A stretch of 64,000 bases of DNA from Serratia sp. Ag1 (GCF_000743355.1 NZ_JQEI01000019.1:1-64000); one strand, 5' to 3'. Counted from the first letter of the stretch, positions 17,060-26,260 are shown. Notes: generated by a model from the sequence alone, not told the origin. Numbers and translations are program-made.

Positions 17060-18313
17060 ATGTCAACAGAAGGGTTGCCAGTAAATAACGTTGTTGGGAC
17101 TAACGTCGAGTTAGGGCCGCGCAGCACCGCCGACGCTGCGAATGCAGCATCGAGCAGTCAAGCGGCAGATAGCGCAGCGGCATCTGCTGATAGGGCTTGG
17201 AAATTTAGTAATGATGCGGCGGCATCAGCAGCGGCAGCCAAGGTTAGTGAGAATAATTCTGCTGCCGCTATGGCAAATGCATTGAGCAAAGTGGTTACAG
17301 CGGATCAGAGTGTTGCCAGTACAGTGATTTTTAAATCGAACGTGTATTCCTATGGCGAGGTAATGATCCAAGCTGCGGCGGGCAAGCCGAATACACTACT
17401 TCGATTTCGTGATGAGTCTGGTTCTGACAAGGGAGGTATTTACGCACAGACCGATACAGGGCAATTAAATTTCCGCTGGAACGGCTCAGCATATACCGTA
17501 CAACTCAAGCCTGACGGTTCGGTCACATTTCCATCCACTGTATATTCCGGTACTGCTGCATTGCTGAAAAATGGCGAATATGGCCTTGGTTCTGATTTTA
17601 GACCGTCACTGACCGGCTATACGCTGGCATCTGATTATCGGATTAATGGTGCTTTCTACGCTAATGTCTCAGCAATGACTGATACATTTGATGCTGCGAA
17701 CAACCATATTCTTAACGTATTTGGATATTCGAATCGTACCTATGGATTCCAAGTTGCCTTTCCTTTTGGTACCGACAAGATGGCTTTCCGGCGCATCCAA
17801 AATAATGGCGTCGGCGCATGGAAAGAAGTTTGGCACAATGGAAACACAACGGTAGACGCTAACGGCTTCCTCAAAAAAGCCAGCCCGATCGTTAGGCTGT
17901 TCGGTGACGGCACCAGCGAACTGAACGATCAGAGCCAGGGCGTAACAACTGAGCGTATCAGCGAGGGCGTTTACCGGGTTTCTGGGGTGATGGGTTTCAA
18001 CAGCGATCCGGCATGGGGTGGCCCGAGCGGCGGTATCGGCTTACCAAAGGACAACAACGATCTCACGCTGCTTTGGGTGGACTATGAAGTCGATGAGACG
18101 GGTGATCTGCTGATCAAGACTTTCCACCGTATCAACTCCACTGCTCCGAAGTTCGCCCAGAACATCGTTGCTGGTTACAAGGAAGGACAGCCGATCGACA
18201 TCCCAGCCGGGCGCTGGATTGATCTGCGTGTAGAAATGCCAGCAGATAACGAGCCAGAGGTAGTGCTTGAGCCGGAGCAGGGCGATACACCAGAGGTTGA
18301 AACTAAGGGGTAA
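17060..18313 (+). CDS. Phage tail fibre protein with pyocin-knob-like region
   Basis: The chosen start is ATG 17060, preceded by GGAGAG, giving 417 aa; the longer reading from 17006 has no ribosome site. Residues 20-90 are an Ala/Ser-rich coiled region (AANAASSSQAADSAAASADRA). The middle is beta-rich with a knob-like section (DYRINGAFYANVSAMTDTFD ... AWKEVWHNGNTT, about residues 185-290). The C-terminal part (FGDGTSELNDQSQG ... GGPSGGIGLPKDNND) matches the conserved tail-fibre end of enterobacterial prophages. It is the last recognisable phage gene and probably determines host range. Confidence 0.8.
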   Translation: MSTEGLPVNNVVGTNVELGPRSTADAANAASSSQAADSAAASADRAWKFSNDAAASAAAAKVSENNSAAAMANALSKVVTADQSVASTVIFKSNVYSYGEVMIQAAAGKPNTLLRFRDESGSDKGGIYAQTDTGQLNFRWNGSAYTVQLKPDGSVTFPSTVYSGTAALLKNGEYGLGSDFRPSLTGYTLASDYRINGAFYANVSAMTDTFDAANNHILNVFGYSNRTYGFQVAFPFGTDKMAFRRIQNNGVGAWKEVWHNGNTTVDANGFLKKASPIVRLFGDGTSELNDQSQGVTTERISEGVYRVSGVMGFNSDPAWGGPSGGIGLPKDNNDLTLLWVDYEVDETGDLLIKTFHRINSTAPKFAQNIVAGYKEGQPIDIPAGRWIDLRVEMPADNEPEVVLEPEQGDTPEVETKG

Positions 18314-18320
18314 CAACAGG

Positions 18321-18338
18321 GCCGGGAGAAATCCCGGC
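18321..18338 (+). terminator. GAAA-loop hairpin after the last tail fibre gene
   Basis: GCCGGGA and TCCCGGC pair perfectly around a GAAA loop eight bases after the fibre stop. No T-run follows, so it is a weak terminator or an mRNA end-stabilising hairpin marking the end of the phage late operon. Confidence 0.5.
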
Positions 18339-18759
18339 TATCAATGATGGGGCATGGTGGGGGCAAAAAATTACCGCAAAGCAACTCAAAGCAACGTTAG
18401 TCCAGAGCCAACTTGCGATAATGCATTGCATAAACCGTAGATACTATCTACATCAACTCAACTTCAAATATGATGGCGTCACATTATGAATATGCCGGTG
18501 TAGTCTAAAAACCTTAGTCATGTTGACTTTCAGCAACTTGTCGAAAATTGGCCAACAGTTGAACTTTGAGTCAAAAACATATTCCCTGGTTTTTAGGTTA
18601 GTGAATAGTCAGGAAAGTTAACACTCCGCAACCAAAAAGAGTGAAAATAGAGCATGTACTTTACGGCTTGAATATTATGAGTTTTTTATCAAAGTCAGGA
18701 GCAATAAACAGTATTATAAGATTTATAGGTGGTTCTCAAATTGATGCCTAATATATTGA
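18339..18759. other. Gene-poor stretch at the prophage/chromosome junction
   Basis: About 420 bp of AT-rich sequence without a convincing reading frame on either strand. It probably contains the right prophage attachment site, because the phage genes end at 18313 and chromosomal flagellar genes begin at 19825. I could not identify the att core, since the left prophage end is outside the window. Confidence 0.4.
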
Positions 18760-18903
18760 TTAGTAGATTAAATACAGTCTGTTTCTTGAGCGCCTCCGAT
18801 GTCTTCTGCGCGAAGTCCCAATTCTTTTTGCATCGATGATATCAGAGTGTTTTTTAAAGGAAAAAATACACAAAGCCATCAGGGATGCTACCAAAAACTC
18901 CAT
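18760..18903 (-). CDS. Possible 47-aa small membrane protein with basic tail
   Basis: On the minus strand an ATG at 18903 is preceded by a very strong ribosome site (AAGGAGGG, eight bases away). A perfect -35 element (TTGACA, plus-strand TGTCAA at 18963-18968) lies about 60 bp upstream. The product starts MEFLVASLMALCIFSF (one hydrophobic segment) and continues with an extremely Arg-rich region (SRRRHRRRSRNR). The hydrophobic-then-basic plan resembles type I toxins or small stress proteins, but no family is recognised. Translation signals are good; coding is not proven. Confidence 0.4.
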   Translation of the reverse strand: MEFLVASLMALCIFSFKKHSDIIDAKRIGTSRRRHRRRSRNRLYLIY

Positions 18904-19485
18904 CTTATTACCCTCCTTGAAGATTGATAAGTAGAGCTAATACTTAAGGGAATTGAATGAGCTGTCAATGTAAATTTTTAAAAATAGGTTATTTCTTTAT
19001 TGAAATCGGAAATAACCTATTTTTTCTTTCATATTAATAATATTTTCTTATGAATCTATCAAAAATAAATATATATGAGCAACTAGTTTCTAGGGGGAAG
19101 TATTTTAAAAAGATATGGAATAAATGCAGGTTTCATCAGGCTATCAAGCATTCAACCAAGAGAATATCGCTGTTTTGTGACTAAGTCTTAATTATCTATT
19201 ATTACAGAGTTCACCCAATTGACATGTTAAATTTTACTTAACATGGTAAACGGCTCATAAAATAGTATCTTAAAAGCATCTTTTTTCACAGATTATTCCT
19301 TCGGAAATTTTCACTCGTGAAAATGATGAGGATAGGGCGGTGTTAAATTTTTTCCGGTAATTGATTTGAGGATTCAACTTGATTTAAAGTACCGGGTGAA
19401 ATTTCAAGGATGTAAATTTATACCCGTTATACCTTGGGGATAATGCGTCCCATAGAGTGTAACCCTATTCGGCGTAAGGACGATA
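18904..19485. other. Intergenic stretch with a strong hairpin
   Basis: This AT-rich region of about 580 bp contains the terminator at 18981-19023 and a -35-like TTGACA on the minus strand. I see no other convincing coding frame; the leftover sequence is AT-rich and could hold an untranslated RNA. Confidence 0.35.
18981..19030. terminator. Bidirectional intrinsic terminator
   Basis: AAAATAGGTTATTTC and GAAATAACCTATTTT form a perfect 15-bp stem with a 13-base loop. T-rich runs flank it on both strands, so it can stop transcription from either side. It may separate the prophage end from chromosomal genes. Confidence 0.75.
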
Positions 19486-19581
19486 ATGAGAAGTAAAAGT
19501 GAGGCCAGATGGCGTATTTTCAGCTTGATCATGCTGGTAGTGTTATTCTTATTGACAATCGTGTTGATTAAGTCAAGTTGA
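19486..19581 (+). CDS. Possible 31-aa single-pass membrane protein
   Basis: ATG at 19486 is preceded by GTAAGGA five bases away and opens a 31-codon frame to TGA at 19579-19581. The product has a charged start (MRSKSEARWR) and one strong transmembrane segment (residues 11-28, IFSLIMLVVLFLLTIVLI), ending KSS. The Arg/Lys at the N-terminus predicts the N-terminus inside the cytoplasm. This is the typical make-up of a small membrane protein; nothing is known about its function. Confidence 0.5.
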   Translation: MRSKSEARWRIFSLIMLVVLFLLTIVLIKSS

Positions 19582-19824
19582 GGCAGCCATCAATCAATTA
19601 CGCGTTTTCCTAGTGGACTCAGAAATAGATGAGGTGTTTACAACGATGAGGAGAAATAACCATTGATAACGCTGCATGATATGTGCGGTATTGTGGCCTC
19701 AGAATAAAGGTCAGCTGCATATTTCATCAATGTTAACTTTTCTTATTATCTGAGAATATCTTTACGTTTTGCGTTGCTCAGGAACAATATTCTTACATTT
19801 AATTGTGAAAATATTGTTCATGAA

Positions 19825-20187
19825 TCATCTTGGCTGCAGCTTTCCTAATAGTAGAGCCTGATCATGAAACTGCCCGTAGGTGCTGTTGATGGCGCTTTGC
19901 TGTGTGGACTGGTCAATCAGCACTTTCAACTCCTCCATGCGCAGCTGTAATAGCTGTTTCAATTCTGCTTCGTTGTCCAGGATTTGCTGTAACTGATGGT
20001 GCAAGCTCTCCTGCATCGCCACGGTTGCTCCGGCACCCCCGGCGAAACCGGCAGTTTCCTCCACGGCTTTGACGTAGGCTATCTCCAGTTCAACCAGAGC
20101 GTCCCACTGATTGGTGTGTGCCAGGGCAATCATTTGGTTACTCAGGTGGTAAATCTGTTGATAGGCGGCTAACAGTTGTTGTTTCAT
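19825..20187 (-). CDS. fliT: Flagellar export chaperone and FlhDC inhibitor FliT
   Basis: This 120-aa helical protein (MKQQLLAAYQQIYHLSNQMI) is the last gene of the fliDST operon. FliT binds the filament cap FliD before export and also FlhC, repressing class 2 flagellar genes. Its small size, Gln/Leu-rich helices and position 20 bp after fliS agree with the family. The C-terminal residues include LLIDQSTQQSAINSTYGQ-type text seen in enterobacterial FliT proteins. Confidence 0.88.
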   Translation of the reverse strand: MKQQLLAAYQQIYHLSNQMIALAHTNQWDALVELEIAYVKAVEETAGFAGGAGATVAMQESLHHQLQQILDNEAELKQLLQLRMEELKVLIDQSTQQSAINSTYGQFHDQALLLGKLQPR

Positions 20188-20207
20188 TACACGACGTCCT
20201 GCTGAGG

Positions 20208-20597
20208 TTAATGGTTAGAGCCAATCTGGCGCCAGGCGTCGGCGATGTTTTCTAACAGGTTGGTAACTTCTTCAAGAGCGGTAACATCGTTATGCAGATT
20301 GGCCAGCATCAAACGGCGCTTCATATAATCGTATAGGGCGGCGAGATGGTCAGCAATTTCACCGCCTTGCTCGTGATCGAGCCCGTTGAGCAAACCATTG
20401 TCGATAATACCGATCGCTTTTGAAATAGCTTGCCCTTTACCAGGGATATTCCCCTGATTCATCAGGAGGCGTGCACGTTGCAGGTTGTTGAGTGCCCCGT
20501 CAAAAAGCATCATGATTAACTGGTGTGGGCTGGCGCTCAGTACACTACTTTCCACGCTGACTTGGGCATAGGCCTGCGTTCCGCTACGGTTATGCAT
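20208..20597 (-). CDS. fliS: Flagellin export chaperone FliS
   Basis: This 129-aa protein has the classical FliS features: an N-terminal YAQVSVES segment, SPHQLIMMLFDGAL near residue 24, AKGI-like LNGLDHEQGG and a helical bundle to the end (AWRQIG). FliS binds the C-terminal part of flagellin in the cytoplasm and prevents premature polymerisation. It follows fliD by 23 bp and precedes fliT in the same operon, driven by the sigma-28 promoter upstream of fliD. Confidence 0.93.
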   Translation of the reverse strand: MHNRSGTQAYAQVSVESSVLSASPHQLIMMLFDGALNNLQRARLLMNQGNIPGKGQAISKAIGIIDNGLLNGLDHEQGGEIADHLAALYDYMKRRLMLANLHNDVTALEEVTNLLENIADAWRQIGSNH

Positions 20598-20620
20598 ATT
20601 ATTTACCTGTCTAAAGGCGG

Positions 20621-22027
20621 TTATTTAGGTGCAAACTGTTGGGTTAAATAGGCGCTGGTACCGTTCAGTTTTGACATCATGGCGTCCAATTGCACAAATT
20701 GCTGCTTGTAACGCTCAATGGTGTTTTGAATGCTTTCACTGACGCGCGTGATCTGATCGTCCAGATCTTTAAGATCGCTACTGATACTCTTGGTGGACTC
20801 TTCAATTATGCCATCGGTTTTAATGTAGGTCTGGATTTCATTATGGATCTCGGTAGCCATACCGTGGTCTTTGCCATTGCCAGCAAAGAAATTTGCAACC
20901 TGCTGCGGTTGTTCTTCAAGCGCTTTTTTCAACTTATCACTATTGATCTCCAGCTTAGCGCTCTTGCTATTGGTATCAATCCCGAGATTACCCAACCCTT
21001 TCAGTTCAGGGTTATCCTGCGCGGTACTGAGTACGCTTTTAATTGATGATTGAATATTGCGCAGCATGTAGTCACCGAGCAGTGCACCGTTTTTGGTGCT
21101 CTGGTTTTCACCATGCTTCACTGGGGTATATTTAGTCAGGGAATTGAAGGTGTCTTGCAGGGCGTTATAGCTATCAACCCAGTTTTTGATTTTGTCGGCG
21201 GAACCGTTTATATCGGCGCTGATAATCAGGTTTTGTGGTTCGCCGGTTTTGGTGGTGGATTTAAGATCAAGCGTTACCCCCTGCAGTGCATCAGCAATTG
21301 AGTTGGTGCTGCGGGTAATTTCTGTGCCATTCACCCTGATCTTTGCATCTTGACCTTTAGCCGATTCAAACATCGGGTTAGCGTTCCCCTTCGCCGGATC
21401 GTAATTGAGCAGGTCGCCCAGTTGATCGTCGTTATTTACCTCAAGAGTGACTTTGCTATTTACCCCAGGCGTGGACGAACTTATCGCCAATTTATACTCC
21501 TGATCCCCAACGCGCATGATGGTGGCTTTAACTCCAGCGTTGGCTGTATTAATCGCGTCACGTATTTCCACTAGCGAAGTTTGGCTATCGCTGAGCGTGA
21601 GGGTGACGTTTTTGGGGGGATAACCTGCGGTGATGGAGAGGGTACGCTCAGTAGCTCCTTGGGTACCCAAGGCCGTGGTCTGATCTGCAATGCGGGCCAT
21701 GGAAACCAGGGTTTGTGGCTGAGCCAGTTGCAGTACATCAACGTGGTAGTTACCTGGCACCGATTTGGCGTTAGTCGTCACGCTGAACTGTTCGTGTGCG
21801 CTGGCGCTGGTGTTGTCAAAAAAATCCCGCTTGGCCAGATCTTTACTCAGGTTATCGAACTTCTCCAACGCATTTTTCAGCGTGCCGTATGCGGTCAGTT
21901 TAGCGTTATGGCTGCTCTGCTGTGCAGTATAAGGCGCTAGGCGCAGTTGCTCTGTCCTGCTCATTTTATCCAGCAAACCGTTAAGATCCAGCCCTGAACC
22001 GATGCCTAATGAACTGATCGATGTCAT
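20621..22027 (-). CDS. fliD: Flagellar filament cap protein FliD (hook-associated protein 2)
   Basis: This 468-aa protein begins MTSISSLGIGSGLDLNGLLD, the conserved FliD N-terminus. It forms the pentameric cap that inserts flagellin subunits at the filament tip. The central D2/D3 domains (residues about 100-350) are variable, and the C-terminal region is a coiled coil (ISSDLKDLDDQITRVSESIQNTIERYKQQFVQLDAMM) ending YLTQQFAPK. Length is normal. A TGAGG ribosome site and a perfect sigma-28 promoter precede it. Confidence 0.95.
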   Translation of the reverse strand: MTSISSLGIGSGLDLNGLLDKMSRTEQLRLAPYTAQQSSHNAKLTAYGTLKNALEKFDNLSKDLAKRDFFDNTSASAHEQFSVTTNAKSVPGNYHVDVLQLAQPQTLVSMARIADQTTALGTQGATERTLSITAGYPPKNVTLTLSDSQTSLVEIRDAINTANAGVKATIMRVGDQEYKLAISSSTPGVNSKVTLEVNNDDQLGDLLNYDPAKGNANPMFESAKGQDAKIRVNGTEITRSTNSIADALQGVTLDLKSTTKTGEPQNLIISADINGSADKIKNWVDSYNALQDTFNSLTKYTPVKHGENQSTKNGALLGDYMLRNIQSSIKSVLSTAQDNPELKGLGNLGIDTNSKSAKLEINSDKLKKALEEQPQQVANFFAGNGKDHGMATEIHNEIQTYIKTDGIIEESTKSISSDLKDLDDQITRVSESIQNTIERYKQQFVQLDAMMSKLNGTSAYLTQQFAPK

Positions 22028-22064
22028 TCGTGATACCTCCTGAGGTCAATGACTTATTTCTGTG

Positions 22065-22091
22065 TTATCGGCCTGGTCGCAGAAAAGTTTA
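22065..22091 (-). promoter_or_regulatory. Sigma-28 (FliA) promoter of fliDST
   Basis: On the minus strand TAAA (22088-22091), exactly 15 bases, then GCCGATAA (22065-22072) give a perfect match to the flagellar class 3 consensus TAAA-N15-GCCGATAA. The fliD start codon lies about 40 bp downstream. Confidence 0.93.
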
Positions 22092-22172
22092 CGGCAAAAT
22101 CCGCAAACCGATGGTGCAATAGAAGAGGGGAAAACGGCGTTATTTGTGCCATTGCTGAAAAATAAAAAAATT

Positions 22173-22199
22173 TAAAGGTTGTTGGGAGAGCGCCGATAT
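22173..22199 (+). promoter_or_regulatory. Sigma-28 (FliA) promoter of fliC
   Basis: TAAA at 22173-22176, a 15-base spacer and GCCGATAT at 22192-22199 match the sigma-28 consensus except for the last base. The fliC ATG is 95 bp downstream, giving a normal flagellin leader. Confidence 0.93.
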
Positions 22200-22293
22200 C
22201 TGATGGGACGGTGGTTGACGCCGTGGCGAAATAAACCCGGAACTTTTAATGGTGAATGCGAATATCGCAACTGATTCGTAAGGAAAGTAAACT

Positions 22294-23541
22294 ATGGCAC
22301 AAGTCATTAATACCAACAGTCTGTCGCTGATGGCGCAGAATAACCTGAATAAATCTCAAGCTGCCTTAGGGACGGCCATTGAGCGTCTCTCTTCTGGTTT
22401 GCGTATCAATAGTGCGAAGGATGATGCAGCGGGTCAGGCGATTTCAAACCGCTTTACTTCGAATATCAAAGGGTTGACCCAGGCTTCCCGTAATGCCAAC
22501 GATGGCATCTCTTTGGCACAAACCACCGAAGGCGCGCTGAATGAGGTGAACAACAACCTGCAGAACATTCGTCGTTTGACCGTGCAGGCGCAGAACGGCT
22601 CTAACTCGGCCAGCGATCTGCAATCGATCCAGGACGAGATTTCACAGCGTTTGAATGAGATCAATCGTATTTCTGAACAGACCGATTTCAACGGGGTAAA
22701 AGTGTTGAGCGGCGACCAGAAATTGACTATTCAGGTGGGTGCGAACGATGGTGAAACCATTGATATTGACCTGAGAAATATCAATGCTAAAACGTTGGGC
22801 CTGGATAAATTCAGCGTTGCGGATGGTATTGATACCAGCAAGGTGGCTGCTAGTGCGCCAGCCAGCGTACCAACAGGCAAGTCTGTGACTATCGATAGTA
22901 ATGGTAAGCAGGCAAATGGTGCTGCACCAGCGAGCTATAAGACAGATGAGGCTACGGGGAAACTGTACGCAATTGGTACTGATAATAAAGCTTACGAAGT
23001 CACCGGGATCGATAAAGCGACCGGTAAAGTCAGCAGCATTGCTGCCGCAGAAACTGTTACTACCAGTATGACGTTGAGTGAGACAACCACCATCAAGCAA
23101 GAAGTTGCGCCAACGGGAGATTCGGCCACTAATCTGAGATCCTATGATAGCGGTAAATCCTACGTCATTCAGGAAGGGACGGGGGCCGATGCCAAGTACT
23201 TCAGTGCGACTATAGACAGCGATGGCAAAGTGACTAAAGGCGCTGAACAGACTGCCCAGACCAAGACGGTGGACCCGCTGGCGACGCTGGATAAAGCGCT
23301 TTCTCAGGTTGATTCCCTACGTTCTTCCTTGGGAGCCGTGCAGAACCGCTTCGATTCGGTGATCAACAACCTCAACAGCACCGTGAATAATCTGTCAGCC
23401 TCTCAATCCCGCATTCAGGATGCTGATTACGCCACCGAAGTGTCCAACATGAGCCGTGCCAACATCTTACAACAGGCGGGGACCTCGGTTCTGGCACAGG
23501 CCAACCAGTCAACTCAGAACGTACTGAGCTTGCTACGTTAA
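22294..23541 (+). CDS. fliC: Flagellin, filament subunit
   Basis: This 415-aa protein has conserved flagellin ends: MAQVINTNSLSLMAQNNL at the start, RLSSGLRINSAKDDAAGQAI, and SRIQDADYATEVSNMSRANILQQAG with the LSLLR C-terminus. These D0/D1 helices mediate export and polymerisation. The central part (about residues 175-330) is variable, rich in Thr, Ala and Lys, and is the surface-exposed antigenic region. It is on the short side for enterobacterial flagellins, so D3 is probably reduced. It has its own sigma-28 promoter and terminator. Confidence 0.97.
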   Translation: MAQVINTNSLSLMAQNNLNKSQAALGTAIERLSSGLRINSAKDDAAGQAISNRFTSNIKGLTQASRNANDGISLAQTTEGALNEVNNNLQNIRRLTVQAQNGSNSASDLQSIQDEISQRLNEINRISEQTDFNGVKVLSGDQKLTIQVGANDGETIDIDLRNINAKTLGLDKFSVADGIDTSKVAASAPASVPTGKSVTIDSNGKQANGAAPASYKTDEATGKLYAIGTDNKAYEVTGIDKATGKVSSIAAAETVTTSMTLSETTTIKQEVAPTGDSATNLRSYDSGKSYVIQEGTGADAKYFSATIDSDGKVTKGAEQTAQTKTVDPLATLDKALSQVDSLRSSLGAVQNRFDSVINNLNSTVNNLSASQSRIQDADYATEVSNMSRANILQQAGTSVLAQANQSTQNVLSLLR

Positions 23542-23569
23542 TCCGTTTCTCGTAGCGAGATTCAGTCGC

Positions 23570-23602
23570 AAAGCCCTGCGCAACCTTGGTAGGGCTTTTT
23601 TA
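23570..23602 (+). terminator. Intrinsic terminator of fliC
   Basis: AAAGCCCT and AGGGCTTT form a perfect eight-pair stem around a 13-base loop, ending in a run of T residues. It lies 28 bp after the fliC stop codon. Confidence 0.9.
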
Positions 23603-23726
23603 CGCCCGTGCGCCTACATCAGAAGGCAAAACATAAATAGAGCGGGTTTTATGCGGTTGTTCTACCGATTAGCATTTTCCCCTTGTGGATAATAGATATG
23701 ACCCTCTGATTTGCAGGTGTAAACAA

Positions 23727-24449
23727 GTGAGCGAACTGTATACCGCCGAAGGCGTCATAGATAAAAACTTTCTCTGGCAGCGTTACGTTTCGTTGGTACG
23801 CCACGAGGCGCTACGCCTACAGGTCAGGCTGCCCGCCAGCGTGGAGCTTGACGATCTGCTGCAAGCCGGGGGAATCGGGCTGCTGAACGCCGTTGAACGC
23901 TACGATGCCCTGCAGGGCACGGCCTTCACCACTTATGCTGTGCAGCGCATCCGTGGTGCGATGCTTGATGAACTGCGCAGCCGCGATTGGGTGCCACGCA
24001 GCGTGCGCCGCAACGCTCGAGAAGTCTCCAAGGCCATGCAGCAGTTGGAACAGCGCCATGGCCGCCCGGCCAGTGAAATTGAGGTAGCGCAGGCGTTGGA
24101 TATTCCCCTGGATGAGTACCGCCAGATCCTGCTGGATACCAATAACAGCCAGCTCTTTTCTTATGACGAATGGCAGGAGGAACAGGGCAACAGCGTGGAA
24201 GCGTTATTGGCCGGGCATGAAGAGAACAATCCGTTGCAACAACTGTTGGAGGGCAACTTGCGTCAGCGGGTGGTAGAGGCCATAGAAGCTTTGCCGGAAC
24301 GCGAGAAAATGGTGCTGACGCTGTATTACCAGGAAGAATTGAACCTGAAGGAGATTGGTGCAGTGCTTAATGTGGGCGAATCACGCGTCAGCCAGTTGCA
24401 CAGCCAGGCGATCAAACGCCTGCGCGCGCGTTTGGCTAATGAGGTTTGA
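23727..24449 (+). CDS. fliA: Flagellar sigma factor 28 (FliA)
   Basis: This 240-aa sigma factor directs RNA polymerase to class 3 flagellar promoters such as those of fliC and fliD here. The start chosen is GTG 23727 (SELYTAEGV), which gives the family length; the upstream in-frame ATG adds a non-homologous extension. Region 2 (ELDDLLQAGGIGLLNAVERYD, FTTYAVQRIRGAMLDELR) and region 4 (LPEREKMVLTLYYQEELNLKEIGAVLNVGESRVSQLH) are intact. FliZ follows about 50 bp downstream. Confidence 0.95.
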   Translation: MSELYTAEGVIDKNFLWQRYVSLVRHEALRLQVRLPASVELDDLLQAGGIGLLNAVERYDALQGTAFTTYAVQRIRGAMLDELRSRDWVPRSVRRNAREVSKAMQQLEQRHGRPASEIEVAQALDIPLDEYRQILLDTNNSQLFSYDEWQEEQGNSVEALLAGHEENNPLQQLLEGNLRQRVVEAIEALPEREKMVLTLYYQEELNLKEIGAVLNVGESRVSQLHSQAIKRLRARLANEV

Positions 24450-24502
24450 CGCTGATGCTGCCTGTGGTTTCTCAACCTGATTATTGAAACGGATTGCACA
24501 TT

Positions 24503-25012
24503 ATGCCAGGAACCTCGTCGAAAAAGCGGCCACTCAACCGCTATCTGAAGGATTACAAACACAGCCAGACCCACTGTTTTCAGTGCGCCAAGCCACTTGG
24601 GCGTATGGCGTTGGTGTTTCGTGGGGAAATTATCAGCAAAGAAGCCATTGCGCGCATGGATCAACTGATTGATGAGCAGGTCTGGCTGAATATACAACAT
24701 GAGCTGAGCGCACTTTGCCGATTTTGCAGTGAAATATCCTATAATAGCGCTGCCAATTACTTCGACATTCGAGCATTCAAGCAGTATCTGTTTGAGCAGA
24801 CGGAGATGAACCACAGCACCATTCGTGAATACGTTGTGCGCCTGCGCCGGTTGGATCAGATGCTGGCGGCCCACAACTATCCTGCTGAGCAGTTTGCCAA
24901 GGGCATGAACCACCAGCGTATTATCAACGATCTGCCCGTAGCCGGGCACGACAGCTATCGCATTGCGTTGCGCAAATACGATCAGTATCTGGCTTGGCAA
25001 GAGAGTGACTGA
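24503..25012 (+). CDS. fliZ: Flagella regulatory protein FliZ
   Basis: This 169-aa protein starts at ATG 24503 (MPGTSSKKRPLNRYLKDYKH). FliZ is a DNA-binding protein with a core-binding-like fold that antagonises sigma-S promoters and raises FlhDC activity. The conserved SQTHCFQCAKPLGRM, FRGEIISKEAIARMDQLID and the recombinase-like MNHSTIREYVVRLRRLDQML segment are present. It lies 54 bp behind fliA, in the normal fliAZ operon, and is followed by a terminator. Confidence 0.93.
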   Translation: MPGTSSKKRPLNRYLKDYKHSQTHCFQCAKPLGRMALVFRGEIISKEAIARMDQLIDEQVWLNIQHELSALCRFCSEISYNSAANYFDIRAFKQYLFEQTEMNHSTIREYVVRLRRLDQMLAAHNYPAEQFAKGMNHQRIINDLPVAGHDSYRIALRKYDQYLAWQESD

Positions 25013-25151
25013 GACGAAAGCAACCTGCGGCTATTGTATTTGCTCGAACAGGTGAACGCATCACAGCATTATTTTTTAGGATTAGACGATTACCGCATTA
25101 TTTTCCTCCATATATCTCCCCGTAGCGCGGCAGATTGCACTTATGTTGTTC

Positions 25152-25169
25152 AAAACGCATTGCGTTTTT
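25152..25169 (+). terminator. Probable terminator of fliAZ
   Basis: AAAACGC and GCGTTTT form a perfect seven-pair stem with a three-base loop (ATT) and a TTTTTA tail, 140 bp after fliZ and before dcyD. Confidence 0.65.
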
Positions 25170-25273
25170 ATCATGCAACTCGAATTATTTCGGGCAATTA
25201 AAGAGTGATTATTCAGAGCGCATCTGATAAATCTATGTTTTAAACGCCGTTATTTTACTCCCTGGGGGACGTT

Positions 25274-26260
25274 GTGAATCTGCAACAGCGATTGGCGCAG
25301 TTTCCGCGCCTGGACTTTGTTGGCTTAGCCACACCGCTCGAAAAGTTATCTCGCCTTTCTGATTATCTTGGCCGCGAAATCTACATCAAGCGTGACGATG
25401 TTACGCCAATGGCGATGGGCGGGAACAAACTGAGGAAGTTGGAGTTTTTGGCTGCCGATGCGTTGCGCCTGGGTGCCGACACCTTGGTTACGGCGGGGGC
25501 TATACAGTCGAACCATGTGCGCCAGACGGCTGCCGTGGCAGCCAAACTGGGCCTGCGCTGCGTGGCCTTGCTGGAAAACCCGATTGATACCAAAGCGGAA
25601 AACTACCTTAGCAACGGTAACCGCTTGCTGCTCGATCTGTTCGATGTTGATGTGGTGATGTGTGATGCGTTGTACGATCCGCAGTCACAACTGGCGGATT
25701 TGGCGACGCGCTTGGAAGCACAGGGTTTCCGGCCTTATGTGGTGCCGGTCGGGGGATCTAACGCTTTGGGGGCATTGGGCTATGTGCAATGTGCCTTGGA
25801 AATTGCGGCGCAAAGTCATCAGGTTACCTTCAGTTCGATCGTTGTGGCTTCCGGCAGTGCAGGCACTCATGCCGGTTTGGCTGTTGGTCTGCAGCAACTC
25901 TTGCCGGAAAGTGAACTGATTGGCGTGACCGTTTCGCGCAAGGTGATCGATCAGTTGCCGAAGGTCGAGCAAATCCAGCAAGCGCTGGCGTGTTCGCTGG
26001 AGATTGATGAACTGGCTCCGATCGCGTTGTGGGACGACTATTTCGCTCCGCAATACGGTATGCCGAATGAAGAAGGGATGGCGGCAGTACATCTGCTGGC
26101 CCAGCAGGAAGGCGTATTGCTGGATCCGGTGTATACCGGCAAGGCGATGGCGGGTCTGATTGATGGTGTTGCCCAGAAACGCTTTCGCGACGAAGGGCCG
26201 ATCCTGTTTATTCATACCGGGGGAGCTCCGGCGCTGTTTGCCTATCATCCACAGGTGTGA
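25274..26260 (+). CDS. dcyD: D-cysteine desulfhydrase (PLP enzyme)
   Basis: This 328-aa protein starts at GTG 25274 (after GGGGGA). It converts D-cysteine to pyruvate, sulfide and ammonia. It belongs to the ACC deaminase/D-cysteine desulfhydrase fold-type II PLP family: the PLP lysine is in [10 protein letters not shown] (residue about 51), with [16 protein letters not shown] and the phosphate-binding [11 protein letters not shown]. Together with the TcyJLN transporter it gives use of, or protection against, cysteine and cystine. Its place after fliZ is normal for this bacterial group. Confidence 0.93.
   Translation: MNLQQRLAQFPRLDFVGLATPLEKLSRLSDYLGREIYIKRDDVTPMAMGGNKLRKLEFLAADALRLGADTLVTAGAIQSNHVRQTAAVAAKLGLRCVALLENPIDTKAENYLSNGNRLLLDLFDVDVVMCDALYDPQSQLADLATRLEAQGFRPYVVPVGGSNALGALGYVQCALEIAAQSHQVTFSSIVVASGSAGTHAGLAVGLQQLLPESELIGVTVSRKVIDQLPKVEQIQQALACSLEIDELAPIALWDDYFAPQYGMPNEEGMAAVHLLAQQEGVLLDPVYTGKAMAGLIDGVAQKRFRDEGPILFIHTGGAPALFAYHPQV

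Noticed and set aside
1..18313. Tailocin (headless phage tail) instead of prophage
   Set aside because: Capsid, cement, head protease and neck genes are all intact, so this is a phage head-and-tail region.
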